Below, piece after piece: positions 11,701-21,966 of a stretch of 64,000 bases of DNA. Position 1 is the stretch's first letter, and the number at the start of each line of letters is the position of its first letter. The stretch is from Spodoptera frugiperda (Eukaryota > Arthropoda > Insecta > Lepidoptera > Noctuidae): NCBI RefSeq assembly GCF_023101765.2, contig NC_064239.1, forward strand, positions 3,224,001-3,288,000, given 5' to 3'. A program made the position numbers and the translations under genes. The notes beneath the pieces were generated by a model. That model did no database searches, had not been told where the DNA came from, and saw only the letters and a list, made by a program, of their open reading frames with translations.

Positions 11701-14700
11701 ATTACCGCCTTCAATTAGAACTATTAGAAACAAAATTGAAACAATTATAAGCAAATCTAAGTTTAGTTTATAAAGGCAATGAATGAGCTTGTTGATTCGA
11801 TTCTCACTTTTATCAAAGTAAAAAGGGAAAGTATTTTTTTAATATTTCTGTTTTTTTTTTTATAGGTATACGAATTCCTAGAGGGTAGGTAGTATGACAT
11901 CGCATCTTAGTGTACAGAAATTAGCTCGTTCCATACTAATACAGCCTTAGCATCATTAGGGAAGCGTCTAAACCTATCTCTCATGAAATGAAACCTTAAA
12001 TAATGATTTTGTTTCAACAACATACATACATATTATATACATAACCTTACGCCTGTCTCCCATGGGGAGAGACAATTATTATGAATCTTCCATACGTCTT
12101 TCTGTTTAAACAAAGTTCTACTAATATTACTAAAGCTACTATTTATAAAGTATGGTCGCCAGCAGAGAAACATTTTCTCATGTTAATTTTTTCATTTAAT
12201 TTTCAACTTTATATCAAACAAAACAATAAAGTCGAGAATCCAATAAAGATATTTGCCAGAGAGGGCAAACAGACAACAGAGTGGCAATTAAAGTTGACTT
12301 ACACTGATGTCAGCGCCGGTGACGTTGTAAAGTTCGAAGGGGGGATCCCTCCCCCTCACAAACTTCATGATGCGTTGACCGTTCTTGAAAAACACCACCT
12401 GCAAGGAACGTTAGCGAAGTTTAGCTTTCATTTATTTACTTTGAAGATTTTTCGTTGAGATTTTTATGAGGTAAATAAATATTTGTTTTAGTGGTAAGTT
12501 GTTAAAAGTGTTCTTAATCACCAAAGAGGTAGGCAGGGGTGCACATCTATATTTCACTTATATTTATGTCCATTGTCCAATCTATTCTCAGTGATGCTCC
12601 TATTTAGTGTTCTTACTAGATACTTAAAGCGCTTATCGCTGTCGAGAATAAGACCGTTCTAAAGAGGGTCTAACGTCCACTATTCAGTTGTTTAAAGTGT
12701 ACTATGCAATGTTCTATCAAAACATCGATAAAGACTTAAACGCAAATCTATCAAAACCAACCCGAAAGGAAGGACAGAATTATTTATTCAGGCACCACCA
12801 GACTGTGGGGACTAAACAATCAAAGCACGACAATTCACGTCTCAGTTTGTATGTTTTTAATCAATATCCCGAAGAGAATGGACACTGGGATACCGTCGTA
12901 AAACTGGATCGTATTAATTCCAAGAACTTCGGTCTCTCGGCTAATAACAATCGATTGCAGTACGTCTCTATGTGCGTAGTACATGCGAATCTCCTCATTA
13001 GTGCGTTAGGAATAATGAAGTTTATCGTGTGCTGCGAAAGTGTCCCTGGATTTTTCTATTAAGGATTATAGAGTTGGGTAGTTGGGATTTATTTATTTTT
13101 TATTTATTGATTTACATCAGGCAACGAAGGCCCATATTAATACAATAATACTATACTAAAACATATTATACAATACTATAAATACATAATTATGATATTA
13201 ATTATTGAGGTCACACGATGTGACGATGCGTGGCGTCGTATTACGCTGCTCGGTGTCACGTAGCCTGCCTCGAAAACGTCGGTATATGACACCCTTCGGC
13301 CAAAATTCTGCCTTGAGGAACTTCTCGAGATGTTGAATTGGAACTCGCACCACAAACGTTTAGTGGTGTACGCAAGAAACTATATTGTGTAGGTAGTTAA
13401 TTGGTTAAGTTAGTAGACATTAGTATTCAAGACTTTTAGTAGCACGAACTAAAATACATTATGGCTTTATTTACCGAATATAATATGGTGGAGCAATTAC
13501 CAAATGAAATAAAACTAATACATACTAACAAATTGTTTTAAATATTGTCTAAATAACTGGCCACTAAGATTTTATTTTTAAACGATTTTCCATCAACGCT
13601 CAATAGAGTTCCAAACTTCGAACTTTGAATTTCAAATACGATTTGGAATTCGGAATTCGTATACGCAAATCCGCCTTGAACAATCCGGTCTAGGCCGATT
13701 TAACGTGTGTAGCGTTAGTGCATTCACTGTTTTCTCTATTATCAGAAGCATTAGGACTATTCTCTTATCATTTATTTACTTGAATAAAAGGATAAGGAAA
13801 TGATACTATCCGAAAACTTATACATACTTTCAAATATAGTGATATCTATGCAGTACTAAACATTTTTAAATCAAAACAAGTGAAATAAAGGTTGTATGAA
13901 TTTTTTTTTTTGGTATGAGCTGGTAAACGAGCAGACGGATCTCGCCCATGGACACCCGAAACACCAGAGGCGTTTCAAGTGTGTTGCCGGCCTTCTGGGG
14001 GTTAGGTATTTAAGGGTTGTTGGGGAATCGGGGATTGGGAAGATTAGGAGGGACCGGAGGCGGAATTACCTAATTGGACCTCCGGTAACCTTATTCAAAC
14101 AACGAAACACAACGCAAGCGTTGTTTCACGTCGCATTTTTGTAAGGCCGTAGTATCATCACTCGTGCTAAAGCATGGCGGTCCTACACTTAAAAAATATG
14201 TAATCGGTGGTTGCATTATGCAATCGATTACTTGACTAACGAGGTTGTAAAAAACGTCATTAGTAACTTGAAATATGAATGTGTGCATGTAATAACAAGC
14301 CTTTGTTATGTTACATAATGAGCTCAGTATATCAGTAGCTCAATCTCGAAGCTCAAATAAAGAATAATTTAAAACAAATCGTAAATAAGTATGTAGATTC
14401 CTACGTATTAGTAAGATAATTTTTTTTACAATTACCAATGTGTAATGTATTATGTTGTATAAGCATACGATGGGGTTGACGTAGTGCGGTGGCTGGGCAA
14501 CCAGCTGTTACGGGTTCGATTCCCGCACGAAGCAACTCTTTGTGTGATCCACAAATTGTTGTTCTGGGTCTGGGTGTGATGTGTATGTAAACTTGTATGT
14601 TTGTAATTGACACAGGAGAACATCCTAGTGTGGGACAAAGTTTTTTTTTTAATACAATACAAAAATGGAACTCTTCATCACGAGCAGCGTGCGCAGACGT

Positions 14701-16924
14701 GGCGACGTCGTACAGCCTGCCTCTAATTAAGTCAACTAGACTAAGCTAGCTGAACATCTCTATTATATTACTTAATACTCATTATAATAAAAGCGAGCCT
14801 AAACCAAACATTAAGTAGTTTCCATTGTTCGAAGGCTACAAAGACAACCCCGACTTTGTTCCTAGATTTTGTTGAAAGATATCTGATAGTAGACGAAAGG
14901 CCATGTTTTAATTACTGAGTCTATAACCGAAATGTTCAAGGTGACGGAATTGCGTGCCTTTTTATACGGATAATGTCGGGTAACAATACAAAACGAATGT
15001 TTTATTTGAAATTAAAGTAGCGATTTTATTAAAGAAATAAGTAATTATATGAATTTTATTTATGATTTGGAATTGGCGATAAATGCGTTTTTCTCGTCGT
15101 ATTATATTTATTTTTGTTTTTTTTTAAAGACGTTGTTCCACAACCCAGGATTTTTTGCTGTGTAGTGCGTGCGTTTGTAAACATACAATTTTACATACAC
15201 GTGACACCCAGACCCGAAATAACAATTTGTGAATCACACAGAGGGTTTTCCGTGTGAGAATCGAACCCGCGACACGTTGCACGGCAGCCACCGCACCAAC
15301 CGTGAAGTCAATATTAGTAGTTGGGAGGATTTCTCAAGGAACTGAACCATAAGCGGCTTATGTCTTTATTTTCATCATAAAATATAGTTTCTTTATTGTT
15401 ATGTCTCGGGAGCAATAATTCTAACAGTAAAAATTAAGATTTTTTGTGTGGACGTAATTTCGACTGCCGGGCAACAGGGTTTGGGTTCGATTTCCGGTTC
15501 GGGTAAAGTACTACTGAGTTTTTTTCGGAGGCTAAAAGGCGTGAAGATATTCGTGTAATTTTTGTAAAACATAGGTTACTTAAAATTGATGAAACATCGT
15601 TATAATAGTAAGAGTATTCATAGAACCTACGCAGTTACTCTAAATTTAGCATACTTCATTACTCCATTTCTATGAAACAGCTTCTACAGACGACAATACA
15701 CACTAATATACACTTTAAATTGTCTTCATACCCAACCATACTCACATGTAGACGAAAACGTAAGCAGCTTTTGCTCTAGTTTAAAGACAGAACCATTTAA
15801 GAGGTTCTATTTAAACCCTTACTTACTTACATTGTCGAAATAGAATTAGTTTGTGTTGCTCTGTTCTTAAGCAGCCTTAAGTAAAGTGTTTTAATCAGAG
15901 TATACAATCGGAATTATTTTGGAGTTGGTAAGTTACACTTGGGAAGAAGGGAGGCAAAGAAATAGAGCCACTTCTCATGACGTAGCTTTTTTATTTCTTG
16001 AGAAATGTTTTCTGTCTCTTTTTATTAATTGGTTAAGCATGTCCTATGATAGCAGTTTAATTACTTTTAAAACTTTCCAATTACTCATACATATTATTTG
16101 TCACTCCTAATAACTAATTAGGTATTTAAATAATTAGATTGATAAATAGAATTGGTCCTTATAACGCTAGTGGCATTTTTTTGCTGCCAAATGTAGTAAT
16201 GCAATGTTCTTAAGCAAATATATGTCTGGAATAAGGTCTATATGTTATCTATATATTAATACGTGATGCAAAAACTTTGGACCGCTTTTTACGAAAATTG
16301 CGCGGACGTAGGAGCATAAAATTTGGTACACTTATAGTTTATGTGTAGGAGAAGTGCAGAACGCTAATATTTTTCAAAAATAATGCTTATAAAGTACATT
16401 AAATCAATAAATAAAACATTACACACACATGCATAGTATCTGATCGTATTTGACAAAACGTCAAAATCGATAGACATTGCGATGATATTGACGTCTCATA
16501 TGAATAGTTTTATAAAAGAGTTTGTTTGAGTTTGAGTTAAATAAAAATTATCCTTGAACGTATGTTAAGTGGTATTGTAAATTAAATCGTATATGGTTGA
16601 ATTTCAACCACTAGGCGACCACTAGTTGGTTATTATTGCGCGGGTACGCGGGCAAAACCGCTGGCAGAACCTAGTTCTAAAATAGAAAAAAAAATGTAAC
16701 ATAAATAGACAGTGCATTTGAAAAGTAAAGAATAAGAAATCTTACACATGTAATACAAAGTAAAAGGCAGCAATAATACTAATTAAGTGTAGAATATAAT
16801 ACAATTTATACCTTATAGAGTGATTCAGGATCAACATTGTGTTCGCAGCGTAGCTTGGCGCTATGGCGGTGCACCACAAAACGTGGCGCATTCAACTCCA
16901 CCCACACCTCAGACATGCCTGCCA
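5571..16924 (-). CDS. Beaten path (Beat) family Ig-domain protein, partial, 4 exons
   Basis: Split coding region of exons 16812-16924, 12303-12398, 6709-6844 and 5571-5704. Each is flanked by AG acceptors and GT donors, and the phases join in frame (0, 0, 1, and exit in 0). The joined product matches the Beat family of insect Ig proteins (axon guidance ligands that bind Sidestep-type receptors): Ig domain 1 from LRCEH to the D-x-S-x-S-G-x-Y-x-C block, with 66 residues between the two cysteines, then Ig domain 2 starting with EATCQS and LTWFINN. Family knowledge says Beat proteins are secreted or membrane-linked. Oddity: the tryptophan expected in Ig1 strand C is replaced (VVFFKNG where relatives have a VKWYKG-like string). 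The signal-peptide exon should lie above 16924 and the rest of Ig2 below 5571; neither was identified. Which Beat subgroup this belongs to cannot be told here. Confidence 0.82.
5801..6090 (-). repeat. SINE family B, copy 1, full length
   Basis: The minus strand starts CTGCCTCGTTGGTCGAGTGG (A box TGGTCGAGTGG), then the B box GGGTTCGATTCCCGGG, and ends in GGGGATAAAAGGCGTGACGT. This is the best complete copy; a CA microsatellite follows at its tail (5788-5800). Just upstream of the 5571-5704 Beat exon. Confidence 0.82.
6091..6708 (-). other. Beat intron, part
   Basis: Remainder of the 1.0-kb intron between exons 6709-6844 and 5571-5704. Unique-looking AT-rich sequence. Confidence 0.5.
6709..6844 (-). 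CDS. Beat-family exon: end of Ig domain 1
   Basis: 136 nt, entry phase 0, exit phase 1; acceptor TTCTCAG at 6845-6846, donor GTGAGT from 6708 downward. It encodes SITLDRLDFSASGPYACEI and ends HELNVI. This is the classic Ig strand E-F signature (L-x-D-x-x-x-S-G-x-Y-x-C) and matches the Beat pattern of a cysteine followed by an acidic residue and then a short hydrophobic F-G segment. Confidence 0.85.
6888..7073 (-). repeat. SINE family A, copy 2
   Basis: Reverse copy: GCGGGAATCGAACCCAT (B box complement) and CCACCGTACCAACCGTGCAG at the head end. Lies in the Beat intron just upstream of the 6709-6844 exon. Confidence 0.72.
7520..7683 (-). repeat. SINE family A, copy 3
   Basis: Reverse copy with GTGTGGGAATTGAACCCACG and GTCGTGGGTGCGTTTACAAA. 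The head end is truncated or rearranged. Intronic to the Beat gene. Confidence 0.7.
7684..9713 (-). other. Beat intron, anonymous
   Basis: AT-rich, no repeat shared with the rest of the window and no exon-like segment noticed. Confidence 0.45.
9714..9920 (+). repeat. Dispersed repeat family C, copy 1
   Basis: Starts TATAAGCCGGTAAACGAGCA, has GGACACCCGAAACACCAGAG and GTAATTGGACCTCCAGTAAC. Intronic to the Beat gene. Family type (SINE or LINE tail) is not clear from sequence alone. Confidence 0.7.
11050..11090. repeat. Perfect 18-bp hairpin
   Basis: TTTGTTAAAAGGTCTTGG (11050-11067) and its exact reverse complement (11073-11090) around a 5-nt loop. Intronic to the Beat gene. Too short for a standard pre-miRNA stem. 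Confidence 0.75.
11165..11440 (-). repeat. Dispersed repeat family I, copy 1
   Basis: The reverse complement carries ATACGTAGAAATGACGTATT and TTGAAATATCGCGTGAAGTC, matching 63400-63570. Confidence 0.6.
12303..12398 (-). CDS. Beat-family exon: middle of Ig domain 1
   Basis: Exactly 96 nt (32 codons), phase 0 at both ends, acceptor CCTTGCAG at 12399-12400 and donor GTAAGT from 12302 downward. The product starts VVFFKNGQRIMKF and runs to NVTGADIS. It aligns with the C to C'' part of Beat Ig1, where relatives read like VKWYKGxxEFFRY. The N-V-T triplet is a possible N-glycosylation site. The usual strand-C tryptophan is absent. Confidence 0.82.
13198..13356 (-). pseudogene. LINE ORF1 (gag-like) C-terminal remnant
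   Basis: The minus strand reads FVVRVPIQHLEKFLKAEFW, then PKGVIYRRFRGRL, to a TAA at 13198-13200. The F-W-P-x-G-V-x-x-R-x-F pattern resembles the end of ORF1 proteins of insect non-LTR retrotransposons. An in-frame stop lies a few codons upstream (13357-13370 region). AT-rich, T-rich plus-strand sequence from 13083 fits an adjoining tail. Confidence 0.45.
13908..14188 (+). repeat. Dispersed repeat family C, copy 2
   Basis: TGAGCTGGTAAACGAGCAGA through AAACAACGAAACACAACGCA to AAAGCATGGCGGTCCTACAC. Nearly full length; intronic to the Beat gene. Confidence 0.72.
14474..14650 (+). repeat. SINE family A, copy 4
   Basis: Forward copy: TAGTGCGGTGGCTGGGCAAC head, GGGTTCGATTCCCGCACG B box, body, and a T-rich end (AAAGTTTTTTTTTT). 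Intronic to the Beat gene. Confidence 0.78.
14665..14735. repeat. Foldback MITE family E, short piece
   Basis: GGAACTCTTCATCACGAGCA and GCGCAGACGTGGCGACGTCG; intronic to the Beat gene, adjoining a family A SINE. Confidence 0.55.
15118..15308 (-). repeat. SINE family A, copy 5
   Basis: Reverse copy with GAATCGAACCCGCGACACGT and CCACCGCACCAACCGTG. Full length. Intronic to the Beat gene. Confidence 0.78.
15450..15550 (+). repeat. SINE family B, internally deleted
   Basis: The head (GACTGCCGGGCAACAGGG, GGGTTCGATTTCCGG) joins directly to the very end (CTAAAAGGCGTGAAGAT), so the middle of about 150 bp is missing. Confidence 0.65.
16812..16924 (-). CDS. Beat-family exon: start of Ig domain 1
   Basis: Encodes MSEVWVELNAPRFVV followed by the strand-B cysteine motif KLRCEH, ending ESLYK. 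The donor GTATAA follows at 16811. Two acceptors are possible, giving an exon start at 16924 (after CGACAG) or at 16918 (after GGCAG); both keep an entry phase of 1, so the upstream exon must end with one extra base. The CpG-containing, higher-GC sequence stands out from the AT-rich introns. Exit phase 0 fits the next exon. Confidence 0.78.
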
Positions 16925-17377
16925 CTGTCGACAACGGAAATTAATATTAATTTCATTATACATTTGGTTCAAAATTGAAATTGGTTTATAAATTAATAGA
17001 TGTATCTTAGTTCTATTTGGTAGATGTATTGAAATAAACGCAATACCGTATCGTAGGTACTGGTAAAGAACATTTTTTGGGTGTTGTACTTTTTAAATTG
17101 GCGAGATAACTTTTGATTCTATTAATACGTTTGAAAATGGAGAAATAATAAGTTATTGATACGATTTACTCCCATGTTACTTAACATCAATCATTTGTCA
17201 GTATTACGAGTGATCTAAGCGATGGGTACATTGGAAGAGTAAATAGTTTCACGAAAGAAATTACAAGCCGATAATGATTTCTTTTTTAATTTGTGATTAC
17301 AACTCATAATATAATGCATAATATTAATAGTAGGTATAATGTAATGCGTTTCGCGCGCATCTCTTGTGGTTTGATCA

Positions 17378-17545
17378 ACACAGATGGGGCCCAGTTAGGC
17401 TGATGCCCGACCTGGAACTGCGGATAACTTAATGGGTTATCAGCAGTAATAGGAACAGGATGGTTATTAGTCCTTAAGAGTCTGATACTACCCTCTTGCC
17501 TCACCCAAGGCGGCACGAGTCATTGAATGACTTTCCCCACTAAAA
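17378..17545 (-). repeat. Dispersed repeat family D, copy 1
   Basis: ACAGATGGGGCCCAGTTAGG, TGATGCCCGACCTGGAACTG and TTGCCTCACCCAAGGCGGCA. Reverse copy. Confidence 0.66.
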
Positions 17546-18089
17546 AGGGTATTAACATAATAAACACAAAATACACATTACTATAATCAACACAACATTT
17601 CCACGTGCCAAAATATTCTCTATTAACTTTGACAATAGACCATTACAAGTAAGACACGACTTACAAATAACTATATTATCCCCTACTTTCCTCGTAAAAG
17701 CTTTCTGTTCATATTATAACAACACAAGGCTTTGTCCATTGTCCAGGAATTATTTTTGCTAAATCTTTTACCAAGAATATGTTAAGACAACTATTTTATT
17801 ATACATACGTTAACTTGCTTACTTCATGAAGCTATGTAGACAGGTGTATTTAAATATTTTCTCAGAAAACGTTAGCACTAAACAAATAAAAAAAAAAACA
17901 GATATTACCTCTACCTCAAGAGGTGAGGTAACGAGACATGAAAGTTAAGATCACGACACATGGTGCCAGTTATGTTTATAATTTTTCAACCCACATCCTG
18001 TATAAGTATTAGTAAAGGTGATACTAGTTTTTGTTGGCGTTTTCTGAAAATTCATTTAGACATCACACGTTATGTTTATTAATTCGTTA

Positions 18090-18228
18090 GGTTTTTTTTT
18101 GAGGGGGAAAATTACCTGATATCTTCTCCCTCCTTGAGTGAGGCGAGAGGGAGTGTCATACTCTTACTAACTAAAAACTACACCACTTTTGCTCTTCGAG
18201 TCAGAGCCCCGCCAACCCAGCAGGCCTT
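18090..18228 (+). repeat. Dispersed repeat family D, copy 2
   Basis: T-run then GAGGGGGAAAATTACCTGAT, GAGTGAGGCGAGAGGGAGTG, ACTAAAAACTACACCACTTT. Forward. Confidence 0.68.
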
Positions 18229-18931
18229 CAGCGGCAATTCAACAGACTTTAGTCTGTTTAAAAAAATGTAGTAATGCACTATTAAACAAGTCTCCACGCT
18301 TTTCAGATACAGATAAATCAAAAATCCAAAATGCCATCAACGATAGACTCAGCAGAGTCATATTACAAAAAACAAAATTAAAAATCTAATCTAGCCAAAA
18401 ATAACAACCTCACACACAATATTCAAATAAAGGCAGGTACGAGAACAATGAACATCGTTCTTAATAAAAAATCCTTTCATTTCAGCGATCATAAATTGTG
18501 TACAAAAGAACGTCTTTAAAACTTTTGTTCCTAAAGGTAGTATGTGACGGGGTTTAGAGCTAGGCCCGACTTTATGATGATCACTTTCCCGTGCCAGCCT
18601 ACCGTCGCTAAATGACGCTATATTTCACGTCGCCCCCCGAGATCGGGAGCAGTAAAACCGGTGTAAATTTAATCTCTATCTAAATTTCAACCTCTGCTAA
18701 TCACGATTTTCGTAGGATTGAAGATTATTTCGAAGGTAATTCTCGTTTAGCGGTTAACGTATTGATTGGTTGGTGTTTACTGTTTCTGTAGTGAGGTGAT
18801 GTTGAAATTTATTGTGTTAGAATGCGAAGTGATGTTATAGGTTGGTTCAAGAGGTGAAAATAAGGTATTTTACTTGATTGTTGGATCAAAACACATTTTT
18901 TTCTTACTTAACTTCAGCGAGATCTTGATAC

Positions 18932-19012
18932 CTTTTTTTAAAAAGGAAATTATCTAATGGCTTCTCGCGCCTTGGGCGAGGCGAGTAGACAGAAACAGTT
19001 TCTTACTAATGA
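18932..19012 (+). repeat. Dispersed repeat family D, copy 3 (fragment)
   Basis: AAAAGGAAATTATCTAATGG and CCTTGGGCGAGGCGAGTAGA. Forward, short. Confidence 0.6.
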
Positions 19013-19069
19013 TGGAACTCAATATAAAACTAAAAATATTATAGGAAACTATTAACTCACAAACAAATG

Positions 19070-19212
19070 TCTAATTTAACTGAATATCACCGTTTACTTA
19101 AGTAAATATTTGGAGAAAAAGCTTAACTAGTTTCGAGTTACAGAGGAACTCCTCATCATGAGCGTACGGTGCTTACGTGTAGACGTGGCGACGTAGCGCA
19201 GCTTTCTACACA
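19070..19212. repeat. Foldback MITE family E, left arm
   Basis: CACCGTTTACTTAAGTAAAT, AACTAGTTTCGAGTTACAGA, GTGGCGACGTAGCGCAGC. Single arm, opposite orientation to 53445-53566. Confidence 0.62.
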
Positions 19213-20221
19213 GTTATTATAAAAATGTCTAATGCGCAAAACCAATTTCTACCCGTTACAATAACAGAACAAGACAGTGAAAATAAATATATCATAACTG
19301 TAAGCTATTAAAGCGTAGAAAAAACCTTTAACAAAAACTGGTTGGTAGCAGATGGCAGACAGTGGAAGGAAAATTACTTTATTGGATACATTTGTTATAC
19401 AAGAGATCAGTATTTATTTTTTCTAGGACTTTTATCCTTATAGATACTATTGAATTGCTATTATGATTGTTTTGTTAACGGGGTTTTGCTCTGAACATTA
19501 AAATTGAATCTATTTATTAAACTTGTATCACGAGCTATACTTTGTTCAAGTGGTGAAACGGCTATCGAGGACGAGGTTTAGGAATCGATATCAATTATCT
19601 ACGTGCCTACTAAATTAAAAACTAAGACTAAAATACGTATAACTTAAAAAATATCTTATTAAAAAAATTAATCTAACTTATATCGTCAAAGAAATAGTCC
19701 TCATCGGATTCGTAACGTATGATACCCAAAACTCTACCAGCATTGCCACGTTGAATGGCAATGCTTAACCTTCTACCAAGGTATACGCCAACCTTTCAGT
19801 CACCTGAATTGTCTACCATCCTCTTTACCATATATGAAATGCTTTGACAATACTATATTATCTACCTAAGTAATTACATATATAGTTATTGATTCCATAT
19901 CAATACAAATGTATTGTATAAAGTCATCAGCTAAAAGTTTTCAATACGAAAAAAGAAAACAAATAACCAACATTATAATTTCGTGACGCGAATATTACGA
20001 AAATAAAGAAAATAATAAACACGACAGAACTTAATGGATCGTGACAAACTAAAATACGTAAAGCTGTGAACACACTATAAGGATTAGGGATAAGTGAAAT
20101 ATAGATGAGGAAAAGGGTTTACATTGTAACTCTCTTTTACATAAAATTGCTTAGCATTTAATAGTAGGAAGCTTATATAATTAACTAATGCTCAATGCAT
20201 TAGTTTAGTTTTTATTTTTTT

Positions 20222-20471
20222 TATGTTTTAAGCTGGTAGCCGAGCCGTCGGATCACCTAAAGCAATCGCCGCGACCCATAGACAATCGAAACACCAGAGG
20301 TGTTTCAAGTGCGTTGCCGGCCTTTTGGGGGTAAGGAATTTTAGGGTTATTTGAGAATCAGCGATTGGGAAGATTGTTAATTGGGCCTCCAGTAACTTCA
20401 CGCTCACAACGAAACACAGCGCAAGCGTTGTTTCACGTCGGTTTTCTGTGAAGTCGAGCTGGCCTAATAGG
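20222..20471 (+). repeat. Dispersed repeat family C, copy 3
   Basis: TTTTAAGCTGGTAGCCGAGC to GTTTTCTGTGAAGTCGAGCT. Lies just downstream of the THAP pseudogene. Confidence 0.72.
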
Positions 20472-20651
20472 CTTGTGTCAACTAACAATGAAATCAATGG
20501 ATGAATGTTTCTAGGCGTAAATTGTGATATTTAATCAAGGAAAACCGGCATAATTCCTCACAAAATAATAAGATTATTGTTATTTTTACAAATACAAAAT
20601 CAAAAAAATACACCACGCGTCCCTCCGCCGTGAACGCCAATCAGAACGTAT

Positions 20652-20665
20652 GACGTCACATAGTG
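20652..20665. repeat. Inverted 14-mer, left of THAP gene
   Basis: GACGTCACATAGTG overlaps the THAP stop codon. It occurs inverted as CACTATGTGACGTC at 21967-21980, just upstream of the THAP start. Confidence 0.6.
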
Positions 20666-21916
20666 ATATGCGCCATTGTTGTTGTTGACGTTTGGTTAAG
20701 ATTTCCATACAACAGTACAAGCCACTTCGTTTTTTTGCTATTATTATCGTGTTTAGACAAGTTGAGAGTGCTATTGATTATTACAGATGGTGTGTATAGA
20801 GAAATATCACTGTCAGACTGTTCTTCTGGAATCAGTATATTTCTAGTAATCTTCTTTAGCATACATGATGAAGGTCTTGATTTTTTACAGGTTGTTACTT
20901 TAAATGGGGATGTAGTACTAGATGTCATAGATGGCTTCAGAGGTGATATTGCTTGATCTATTGTTTTCACATGGGTCTGGATCGCCTTACTTCTATATTT
21001 ATGTGTAAAGATTACTTGAATGGATTTATCTGCTGTCGGCTTATATATCATGTTTGGTGTATTTTCTTCAATGGTTTGAAAACCTGCAAAAATTATAAGA
21101 TATAAGATTAGAATCAAAAGAAGCTGTGCATGATATTAAGCATCTATTTAGAATTTGAGTATGAATCTGAGTTTGAAGAATATTTATATGTTTTTGGTTT
21201 TCGGTTTAGGCACCAGAGTTGCGTCTGGGAGGCCTGGGTTCAATCCTCGCCGGCCTAATATGTGTTATGTGATATAATTTATTAAGTTTATAAGGTACAT
21301 ACCTGCTGAACTTGTTTGAGGTTGTTGCTCTAGGGGAGTACTTGGTGTACAACTTTCTAGCAGTTCATTGGAAGTGCTAGGTGTACAACTTTCTTGAAGA
21401 TACTCTGCTATTGTAGACATTCTCTGTTTTTTTATCATGTATGGCCGCTCTGCACTGGTGCAGCTTCGTTTTCTTCTGTCTTCTTGACATTCAAATTTAC
21501 GTGGTAAACAACCTGGTTTCATTCGTACATAAGATACCGTTCCCATAATATGGTACTCTGTATAATTCAGCATATCGTTTAGCAACTGGAAAAATATGAA
21601 GACTGTTTAACACAATACAATGCAAAATGCAATTGCATTGTAATTTAAAACCAAAAAGCTTTGGTTCTTCTTAAGATTTACTAGTTGAATATGTAGTCAC
21701 TACTTTATTAAATAATACTTACATCAAAATGATTTTCACAAAAATACATTCTCGATGTCGTTGGTAAACTATGAGCATCAGTCCTCCTTGCCAGTTTTAA
21801 CCACTTTTTCGCATATTTTTCTTGACCGGAACACGTATGAATAATTTAGTCGGAGTTTTTATACTTGTACTTATACACTGGGGCACTATACAGCTTTTAA
21901 AATACGAAGTTTCCAT
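20656..21916 (-). pseudogene. THAP-domain protein gene (transposon-related), frameshifted, transposase domain missing
   Basis: Three phased exons: 21723-21916, 21303-21585 and 20656-21083. Exon 1 starts ATG (21914-21916) and carries a THAP C-x4-C pair (KSCIVPQC), then the C-x2-H pair (FCENHFD) just before the donor GTAAGT. Exon 2 follows an acceptor TTTTTCCAG with NYTEYHIMG, VRMKPGCLPRKF and the basic ECQEDRRKR, the usual end of lepidopteran THAP domains. Exon 2 exits in phase 1 (GCAG|GTATGT) and exon 3 continues in frame for about 142 codons to TGA at 20656-20658. Exon 1 is one base short: in the A-run (T-run 21805-21809 on the plus strand) the start-codon frame is lost and the C-x2-H frame begins, so the ATG frame stops early. 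No DDE transposase region follows. Probably a dead N-terminal fragment of a THAP-bearing transposon or a domesticated relative. Confidence 0.72.
21205..21258 (+). repeat. tRNA-like fragment in THAP intron
   Basis: GGGAGGCCTGGGTTCAATCC followed by TCGCCGGCC looks like a B box/T-arm, but no cloverleaf can be drawn; probably a SINE piece. Confidence 0.4.
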
Positions 21917-21966
21917 TTTTATTTAAACAAAACAAACATTCGCCTTAATGTGATATACCTCTTTGC

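Larger units (their letters stand above)
9921..12302 (-). other. Beat intron, mostly anonymous
   Basis: Contains the hairpin at 11050 and the family I repeat. At 12043-12075 CCTGTCTCCCATGGGGAGAG resembles the end of another dispersed repeat. Otherwise featureless. Confidence 0.45.
12399..16811 (-). other. Beat intron, repeat-rich
   Basis: 4.4-kb intron between exons 16812-16924 and 12303-12398. It holds the LINE ORF1 remnant, a family C copy, two family A SINEs, a family E piece and a deleted family B SINE. A plus-strand 124-codon frame at 12688-13062 has no recognisable domain. Confidence 0.5.
16925..20221. other. Upstream of known Beat exons, no gene seen
   Basis: Family D copies and a family E arm are listed separately. 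A GC-richer patch at 18540-18655 (CCGTGCCAGCCTACCGTCGC) is unassigned. No signal-peptide exon found. Confidence 0.4.

Noticed and set aside
12688..13062. 124-codon plus-strand ORF as a gene
   Set aside because: No recognisable domain or conserved pattern, lies in a Beat intron on the opposite strand, and length is possible by chance in this much DNA.
14474..14540. tRNA gene with GGTTCGATTCC
   Set aside because: Same reasoning: a family A SINE head, repeated eight times in the window.
18540..18655. GC-rich patch as the Beat signal-peptide exon
   Set aside because: No ATG-led hydrophobic frame with a suitable donor on the minus strand.
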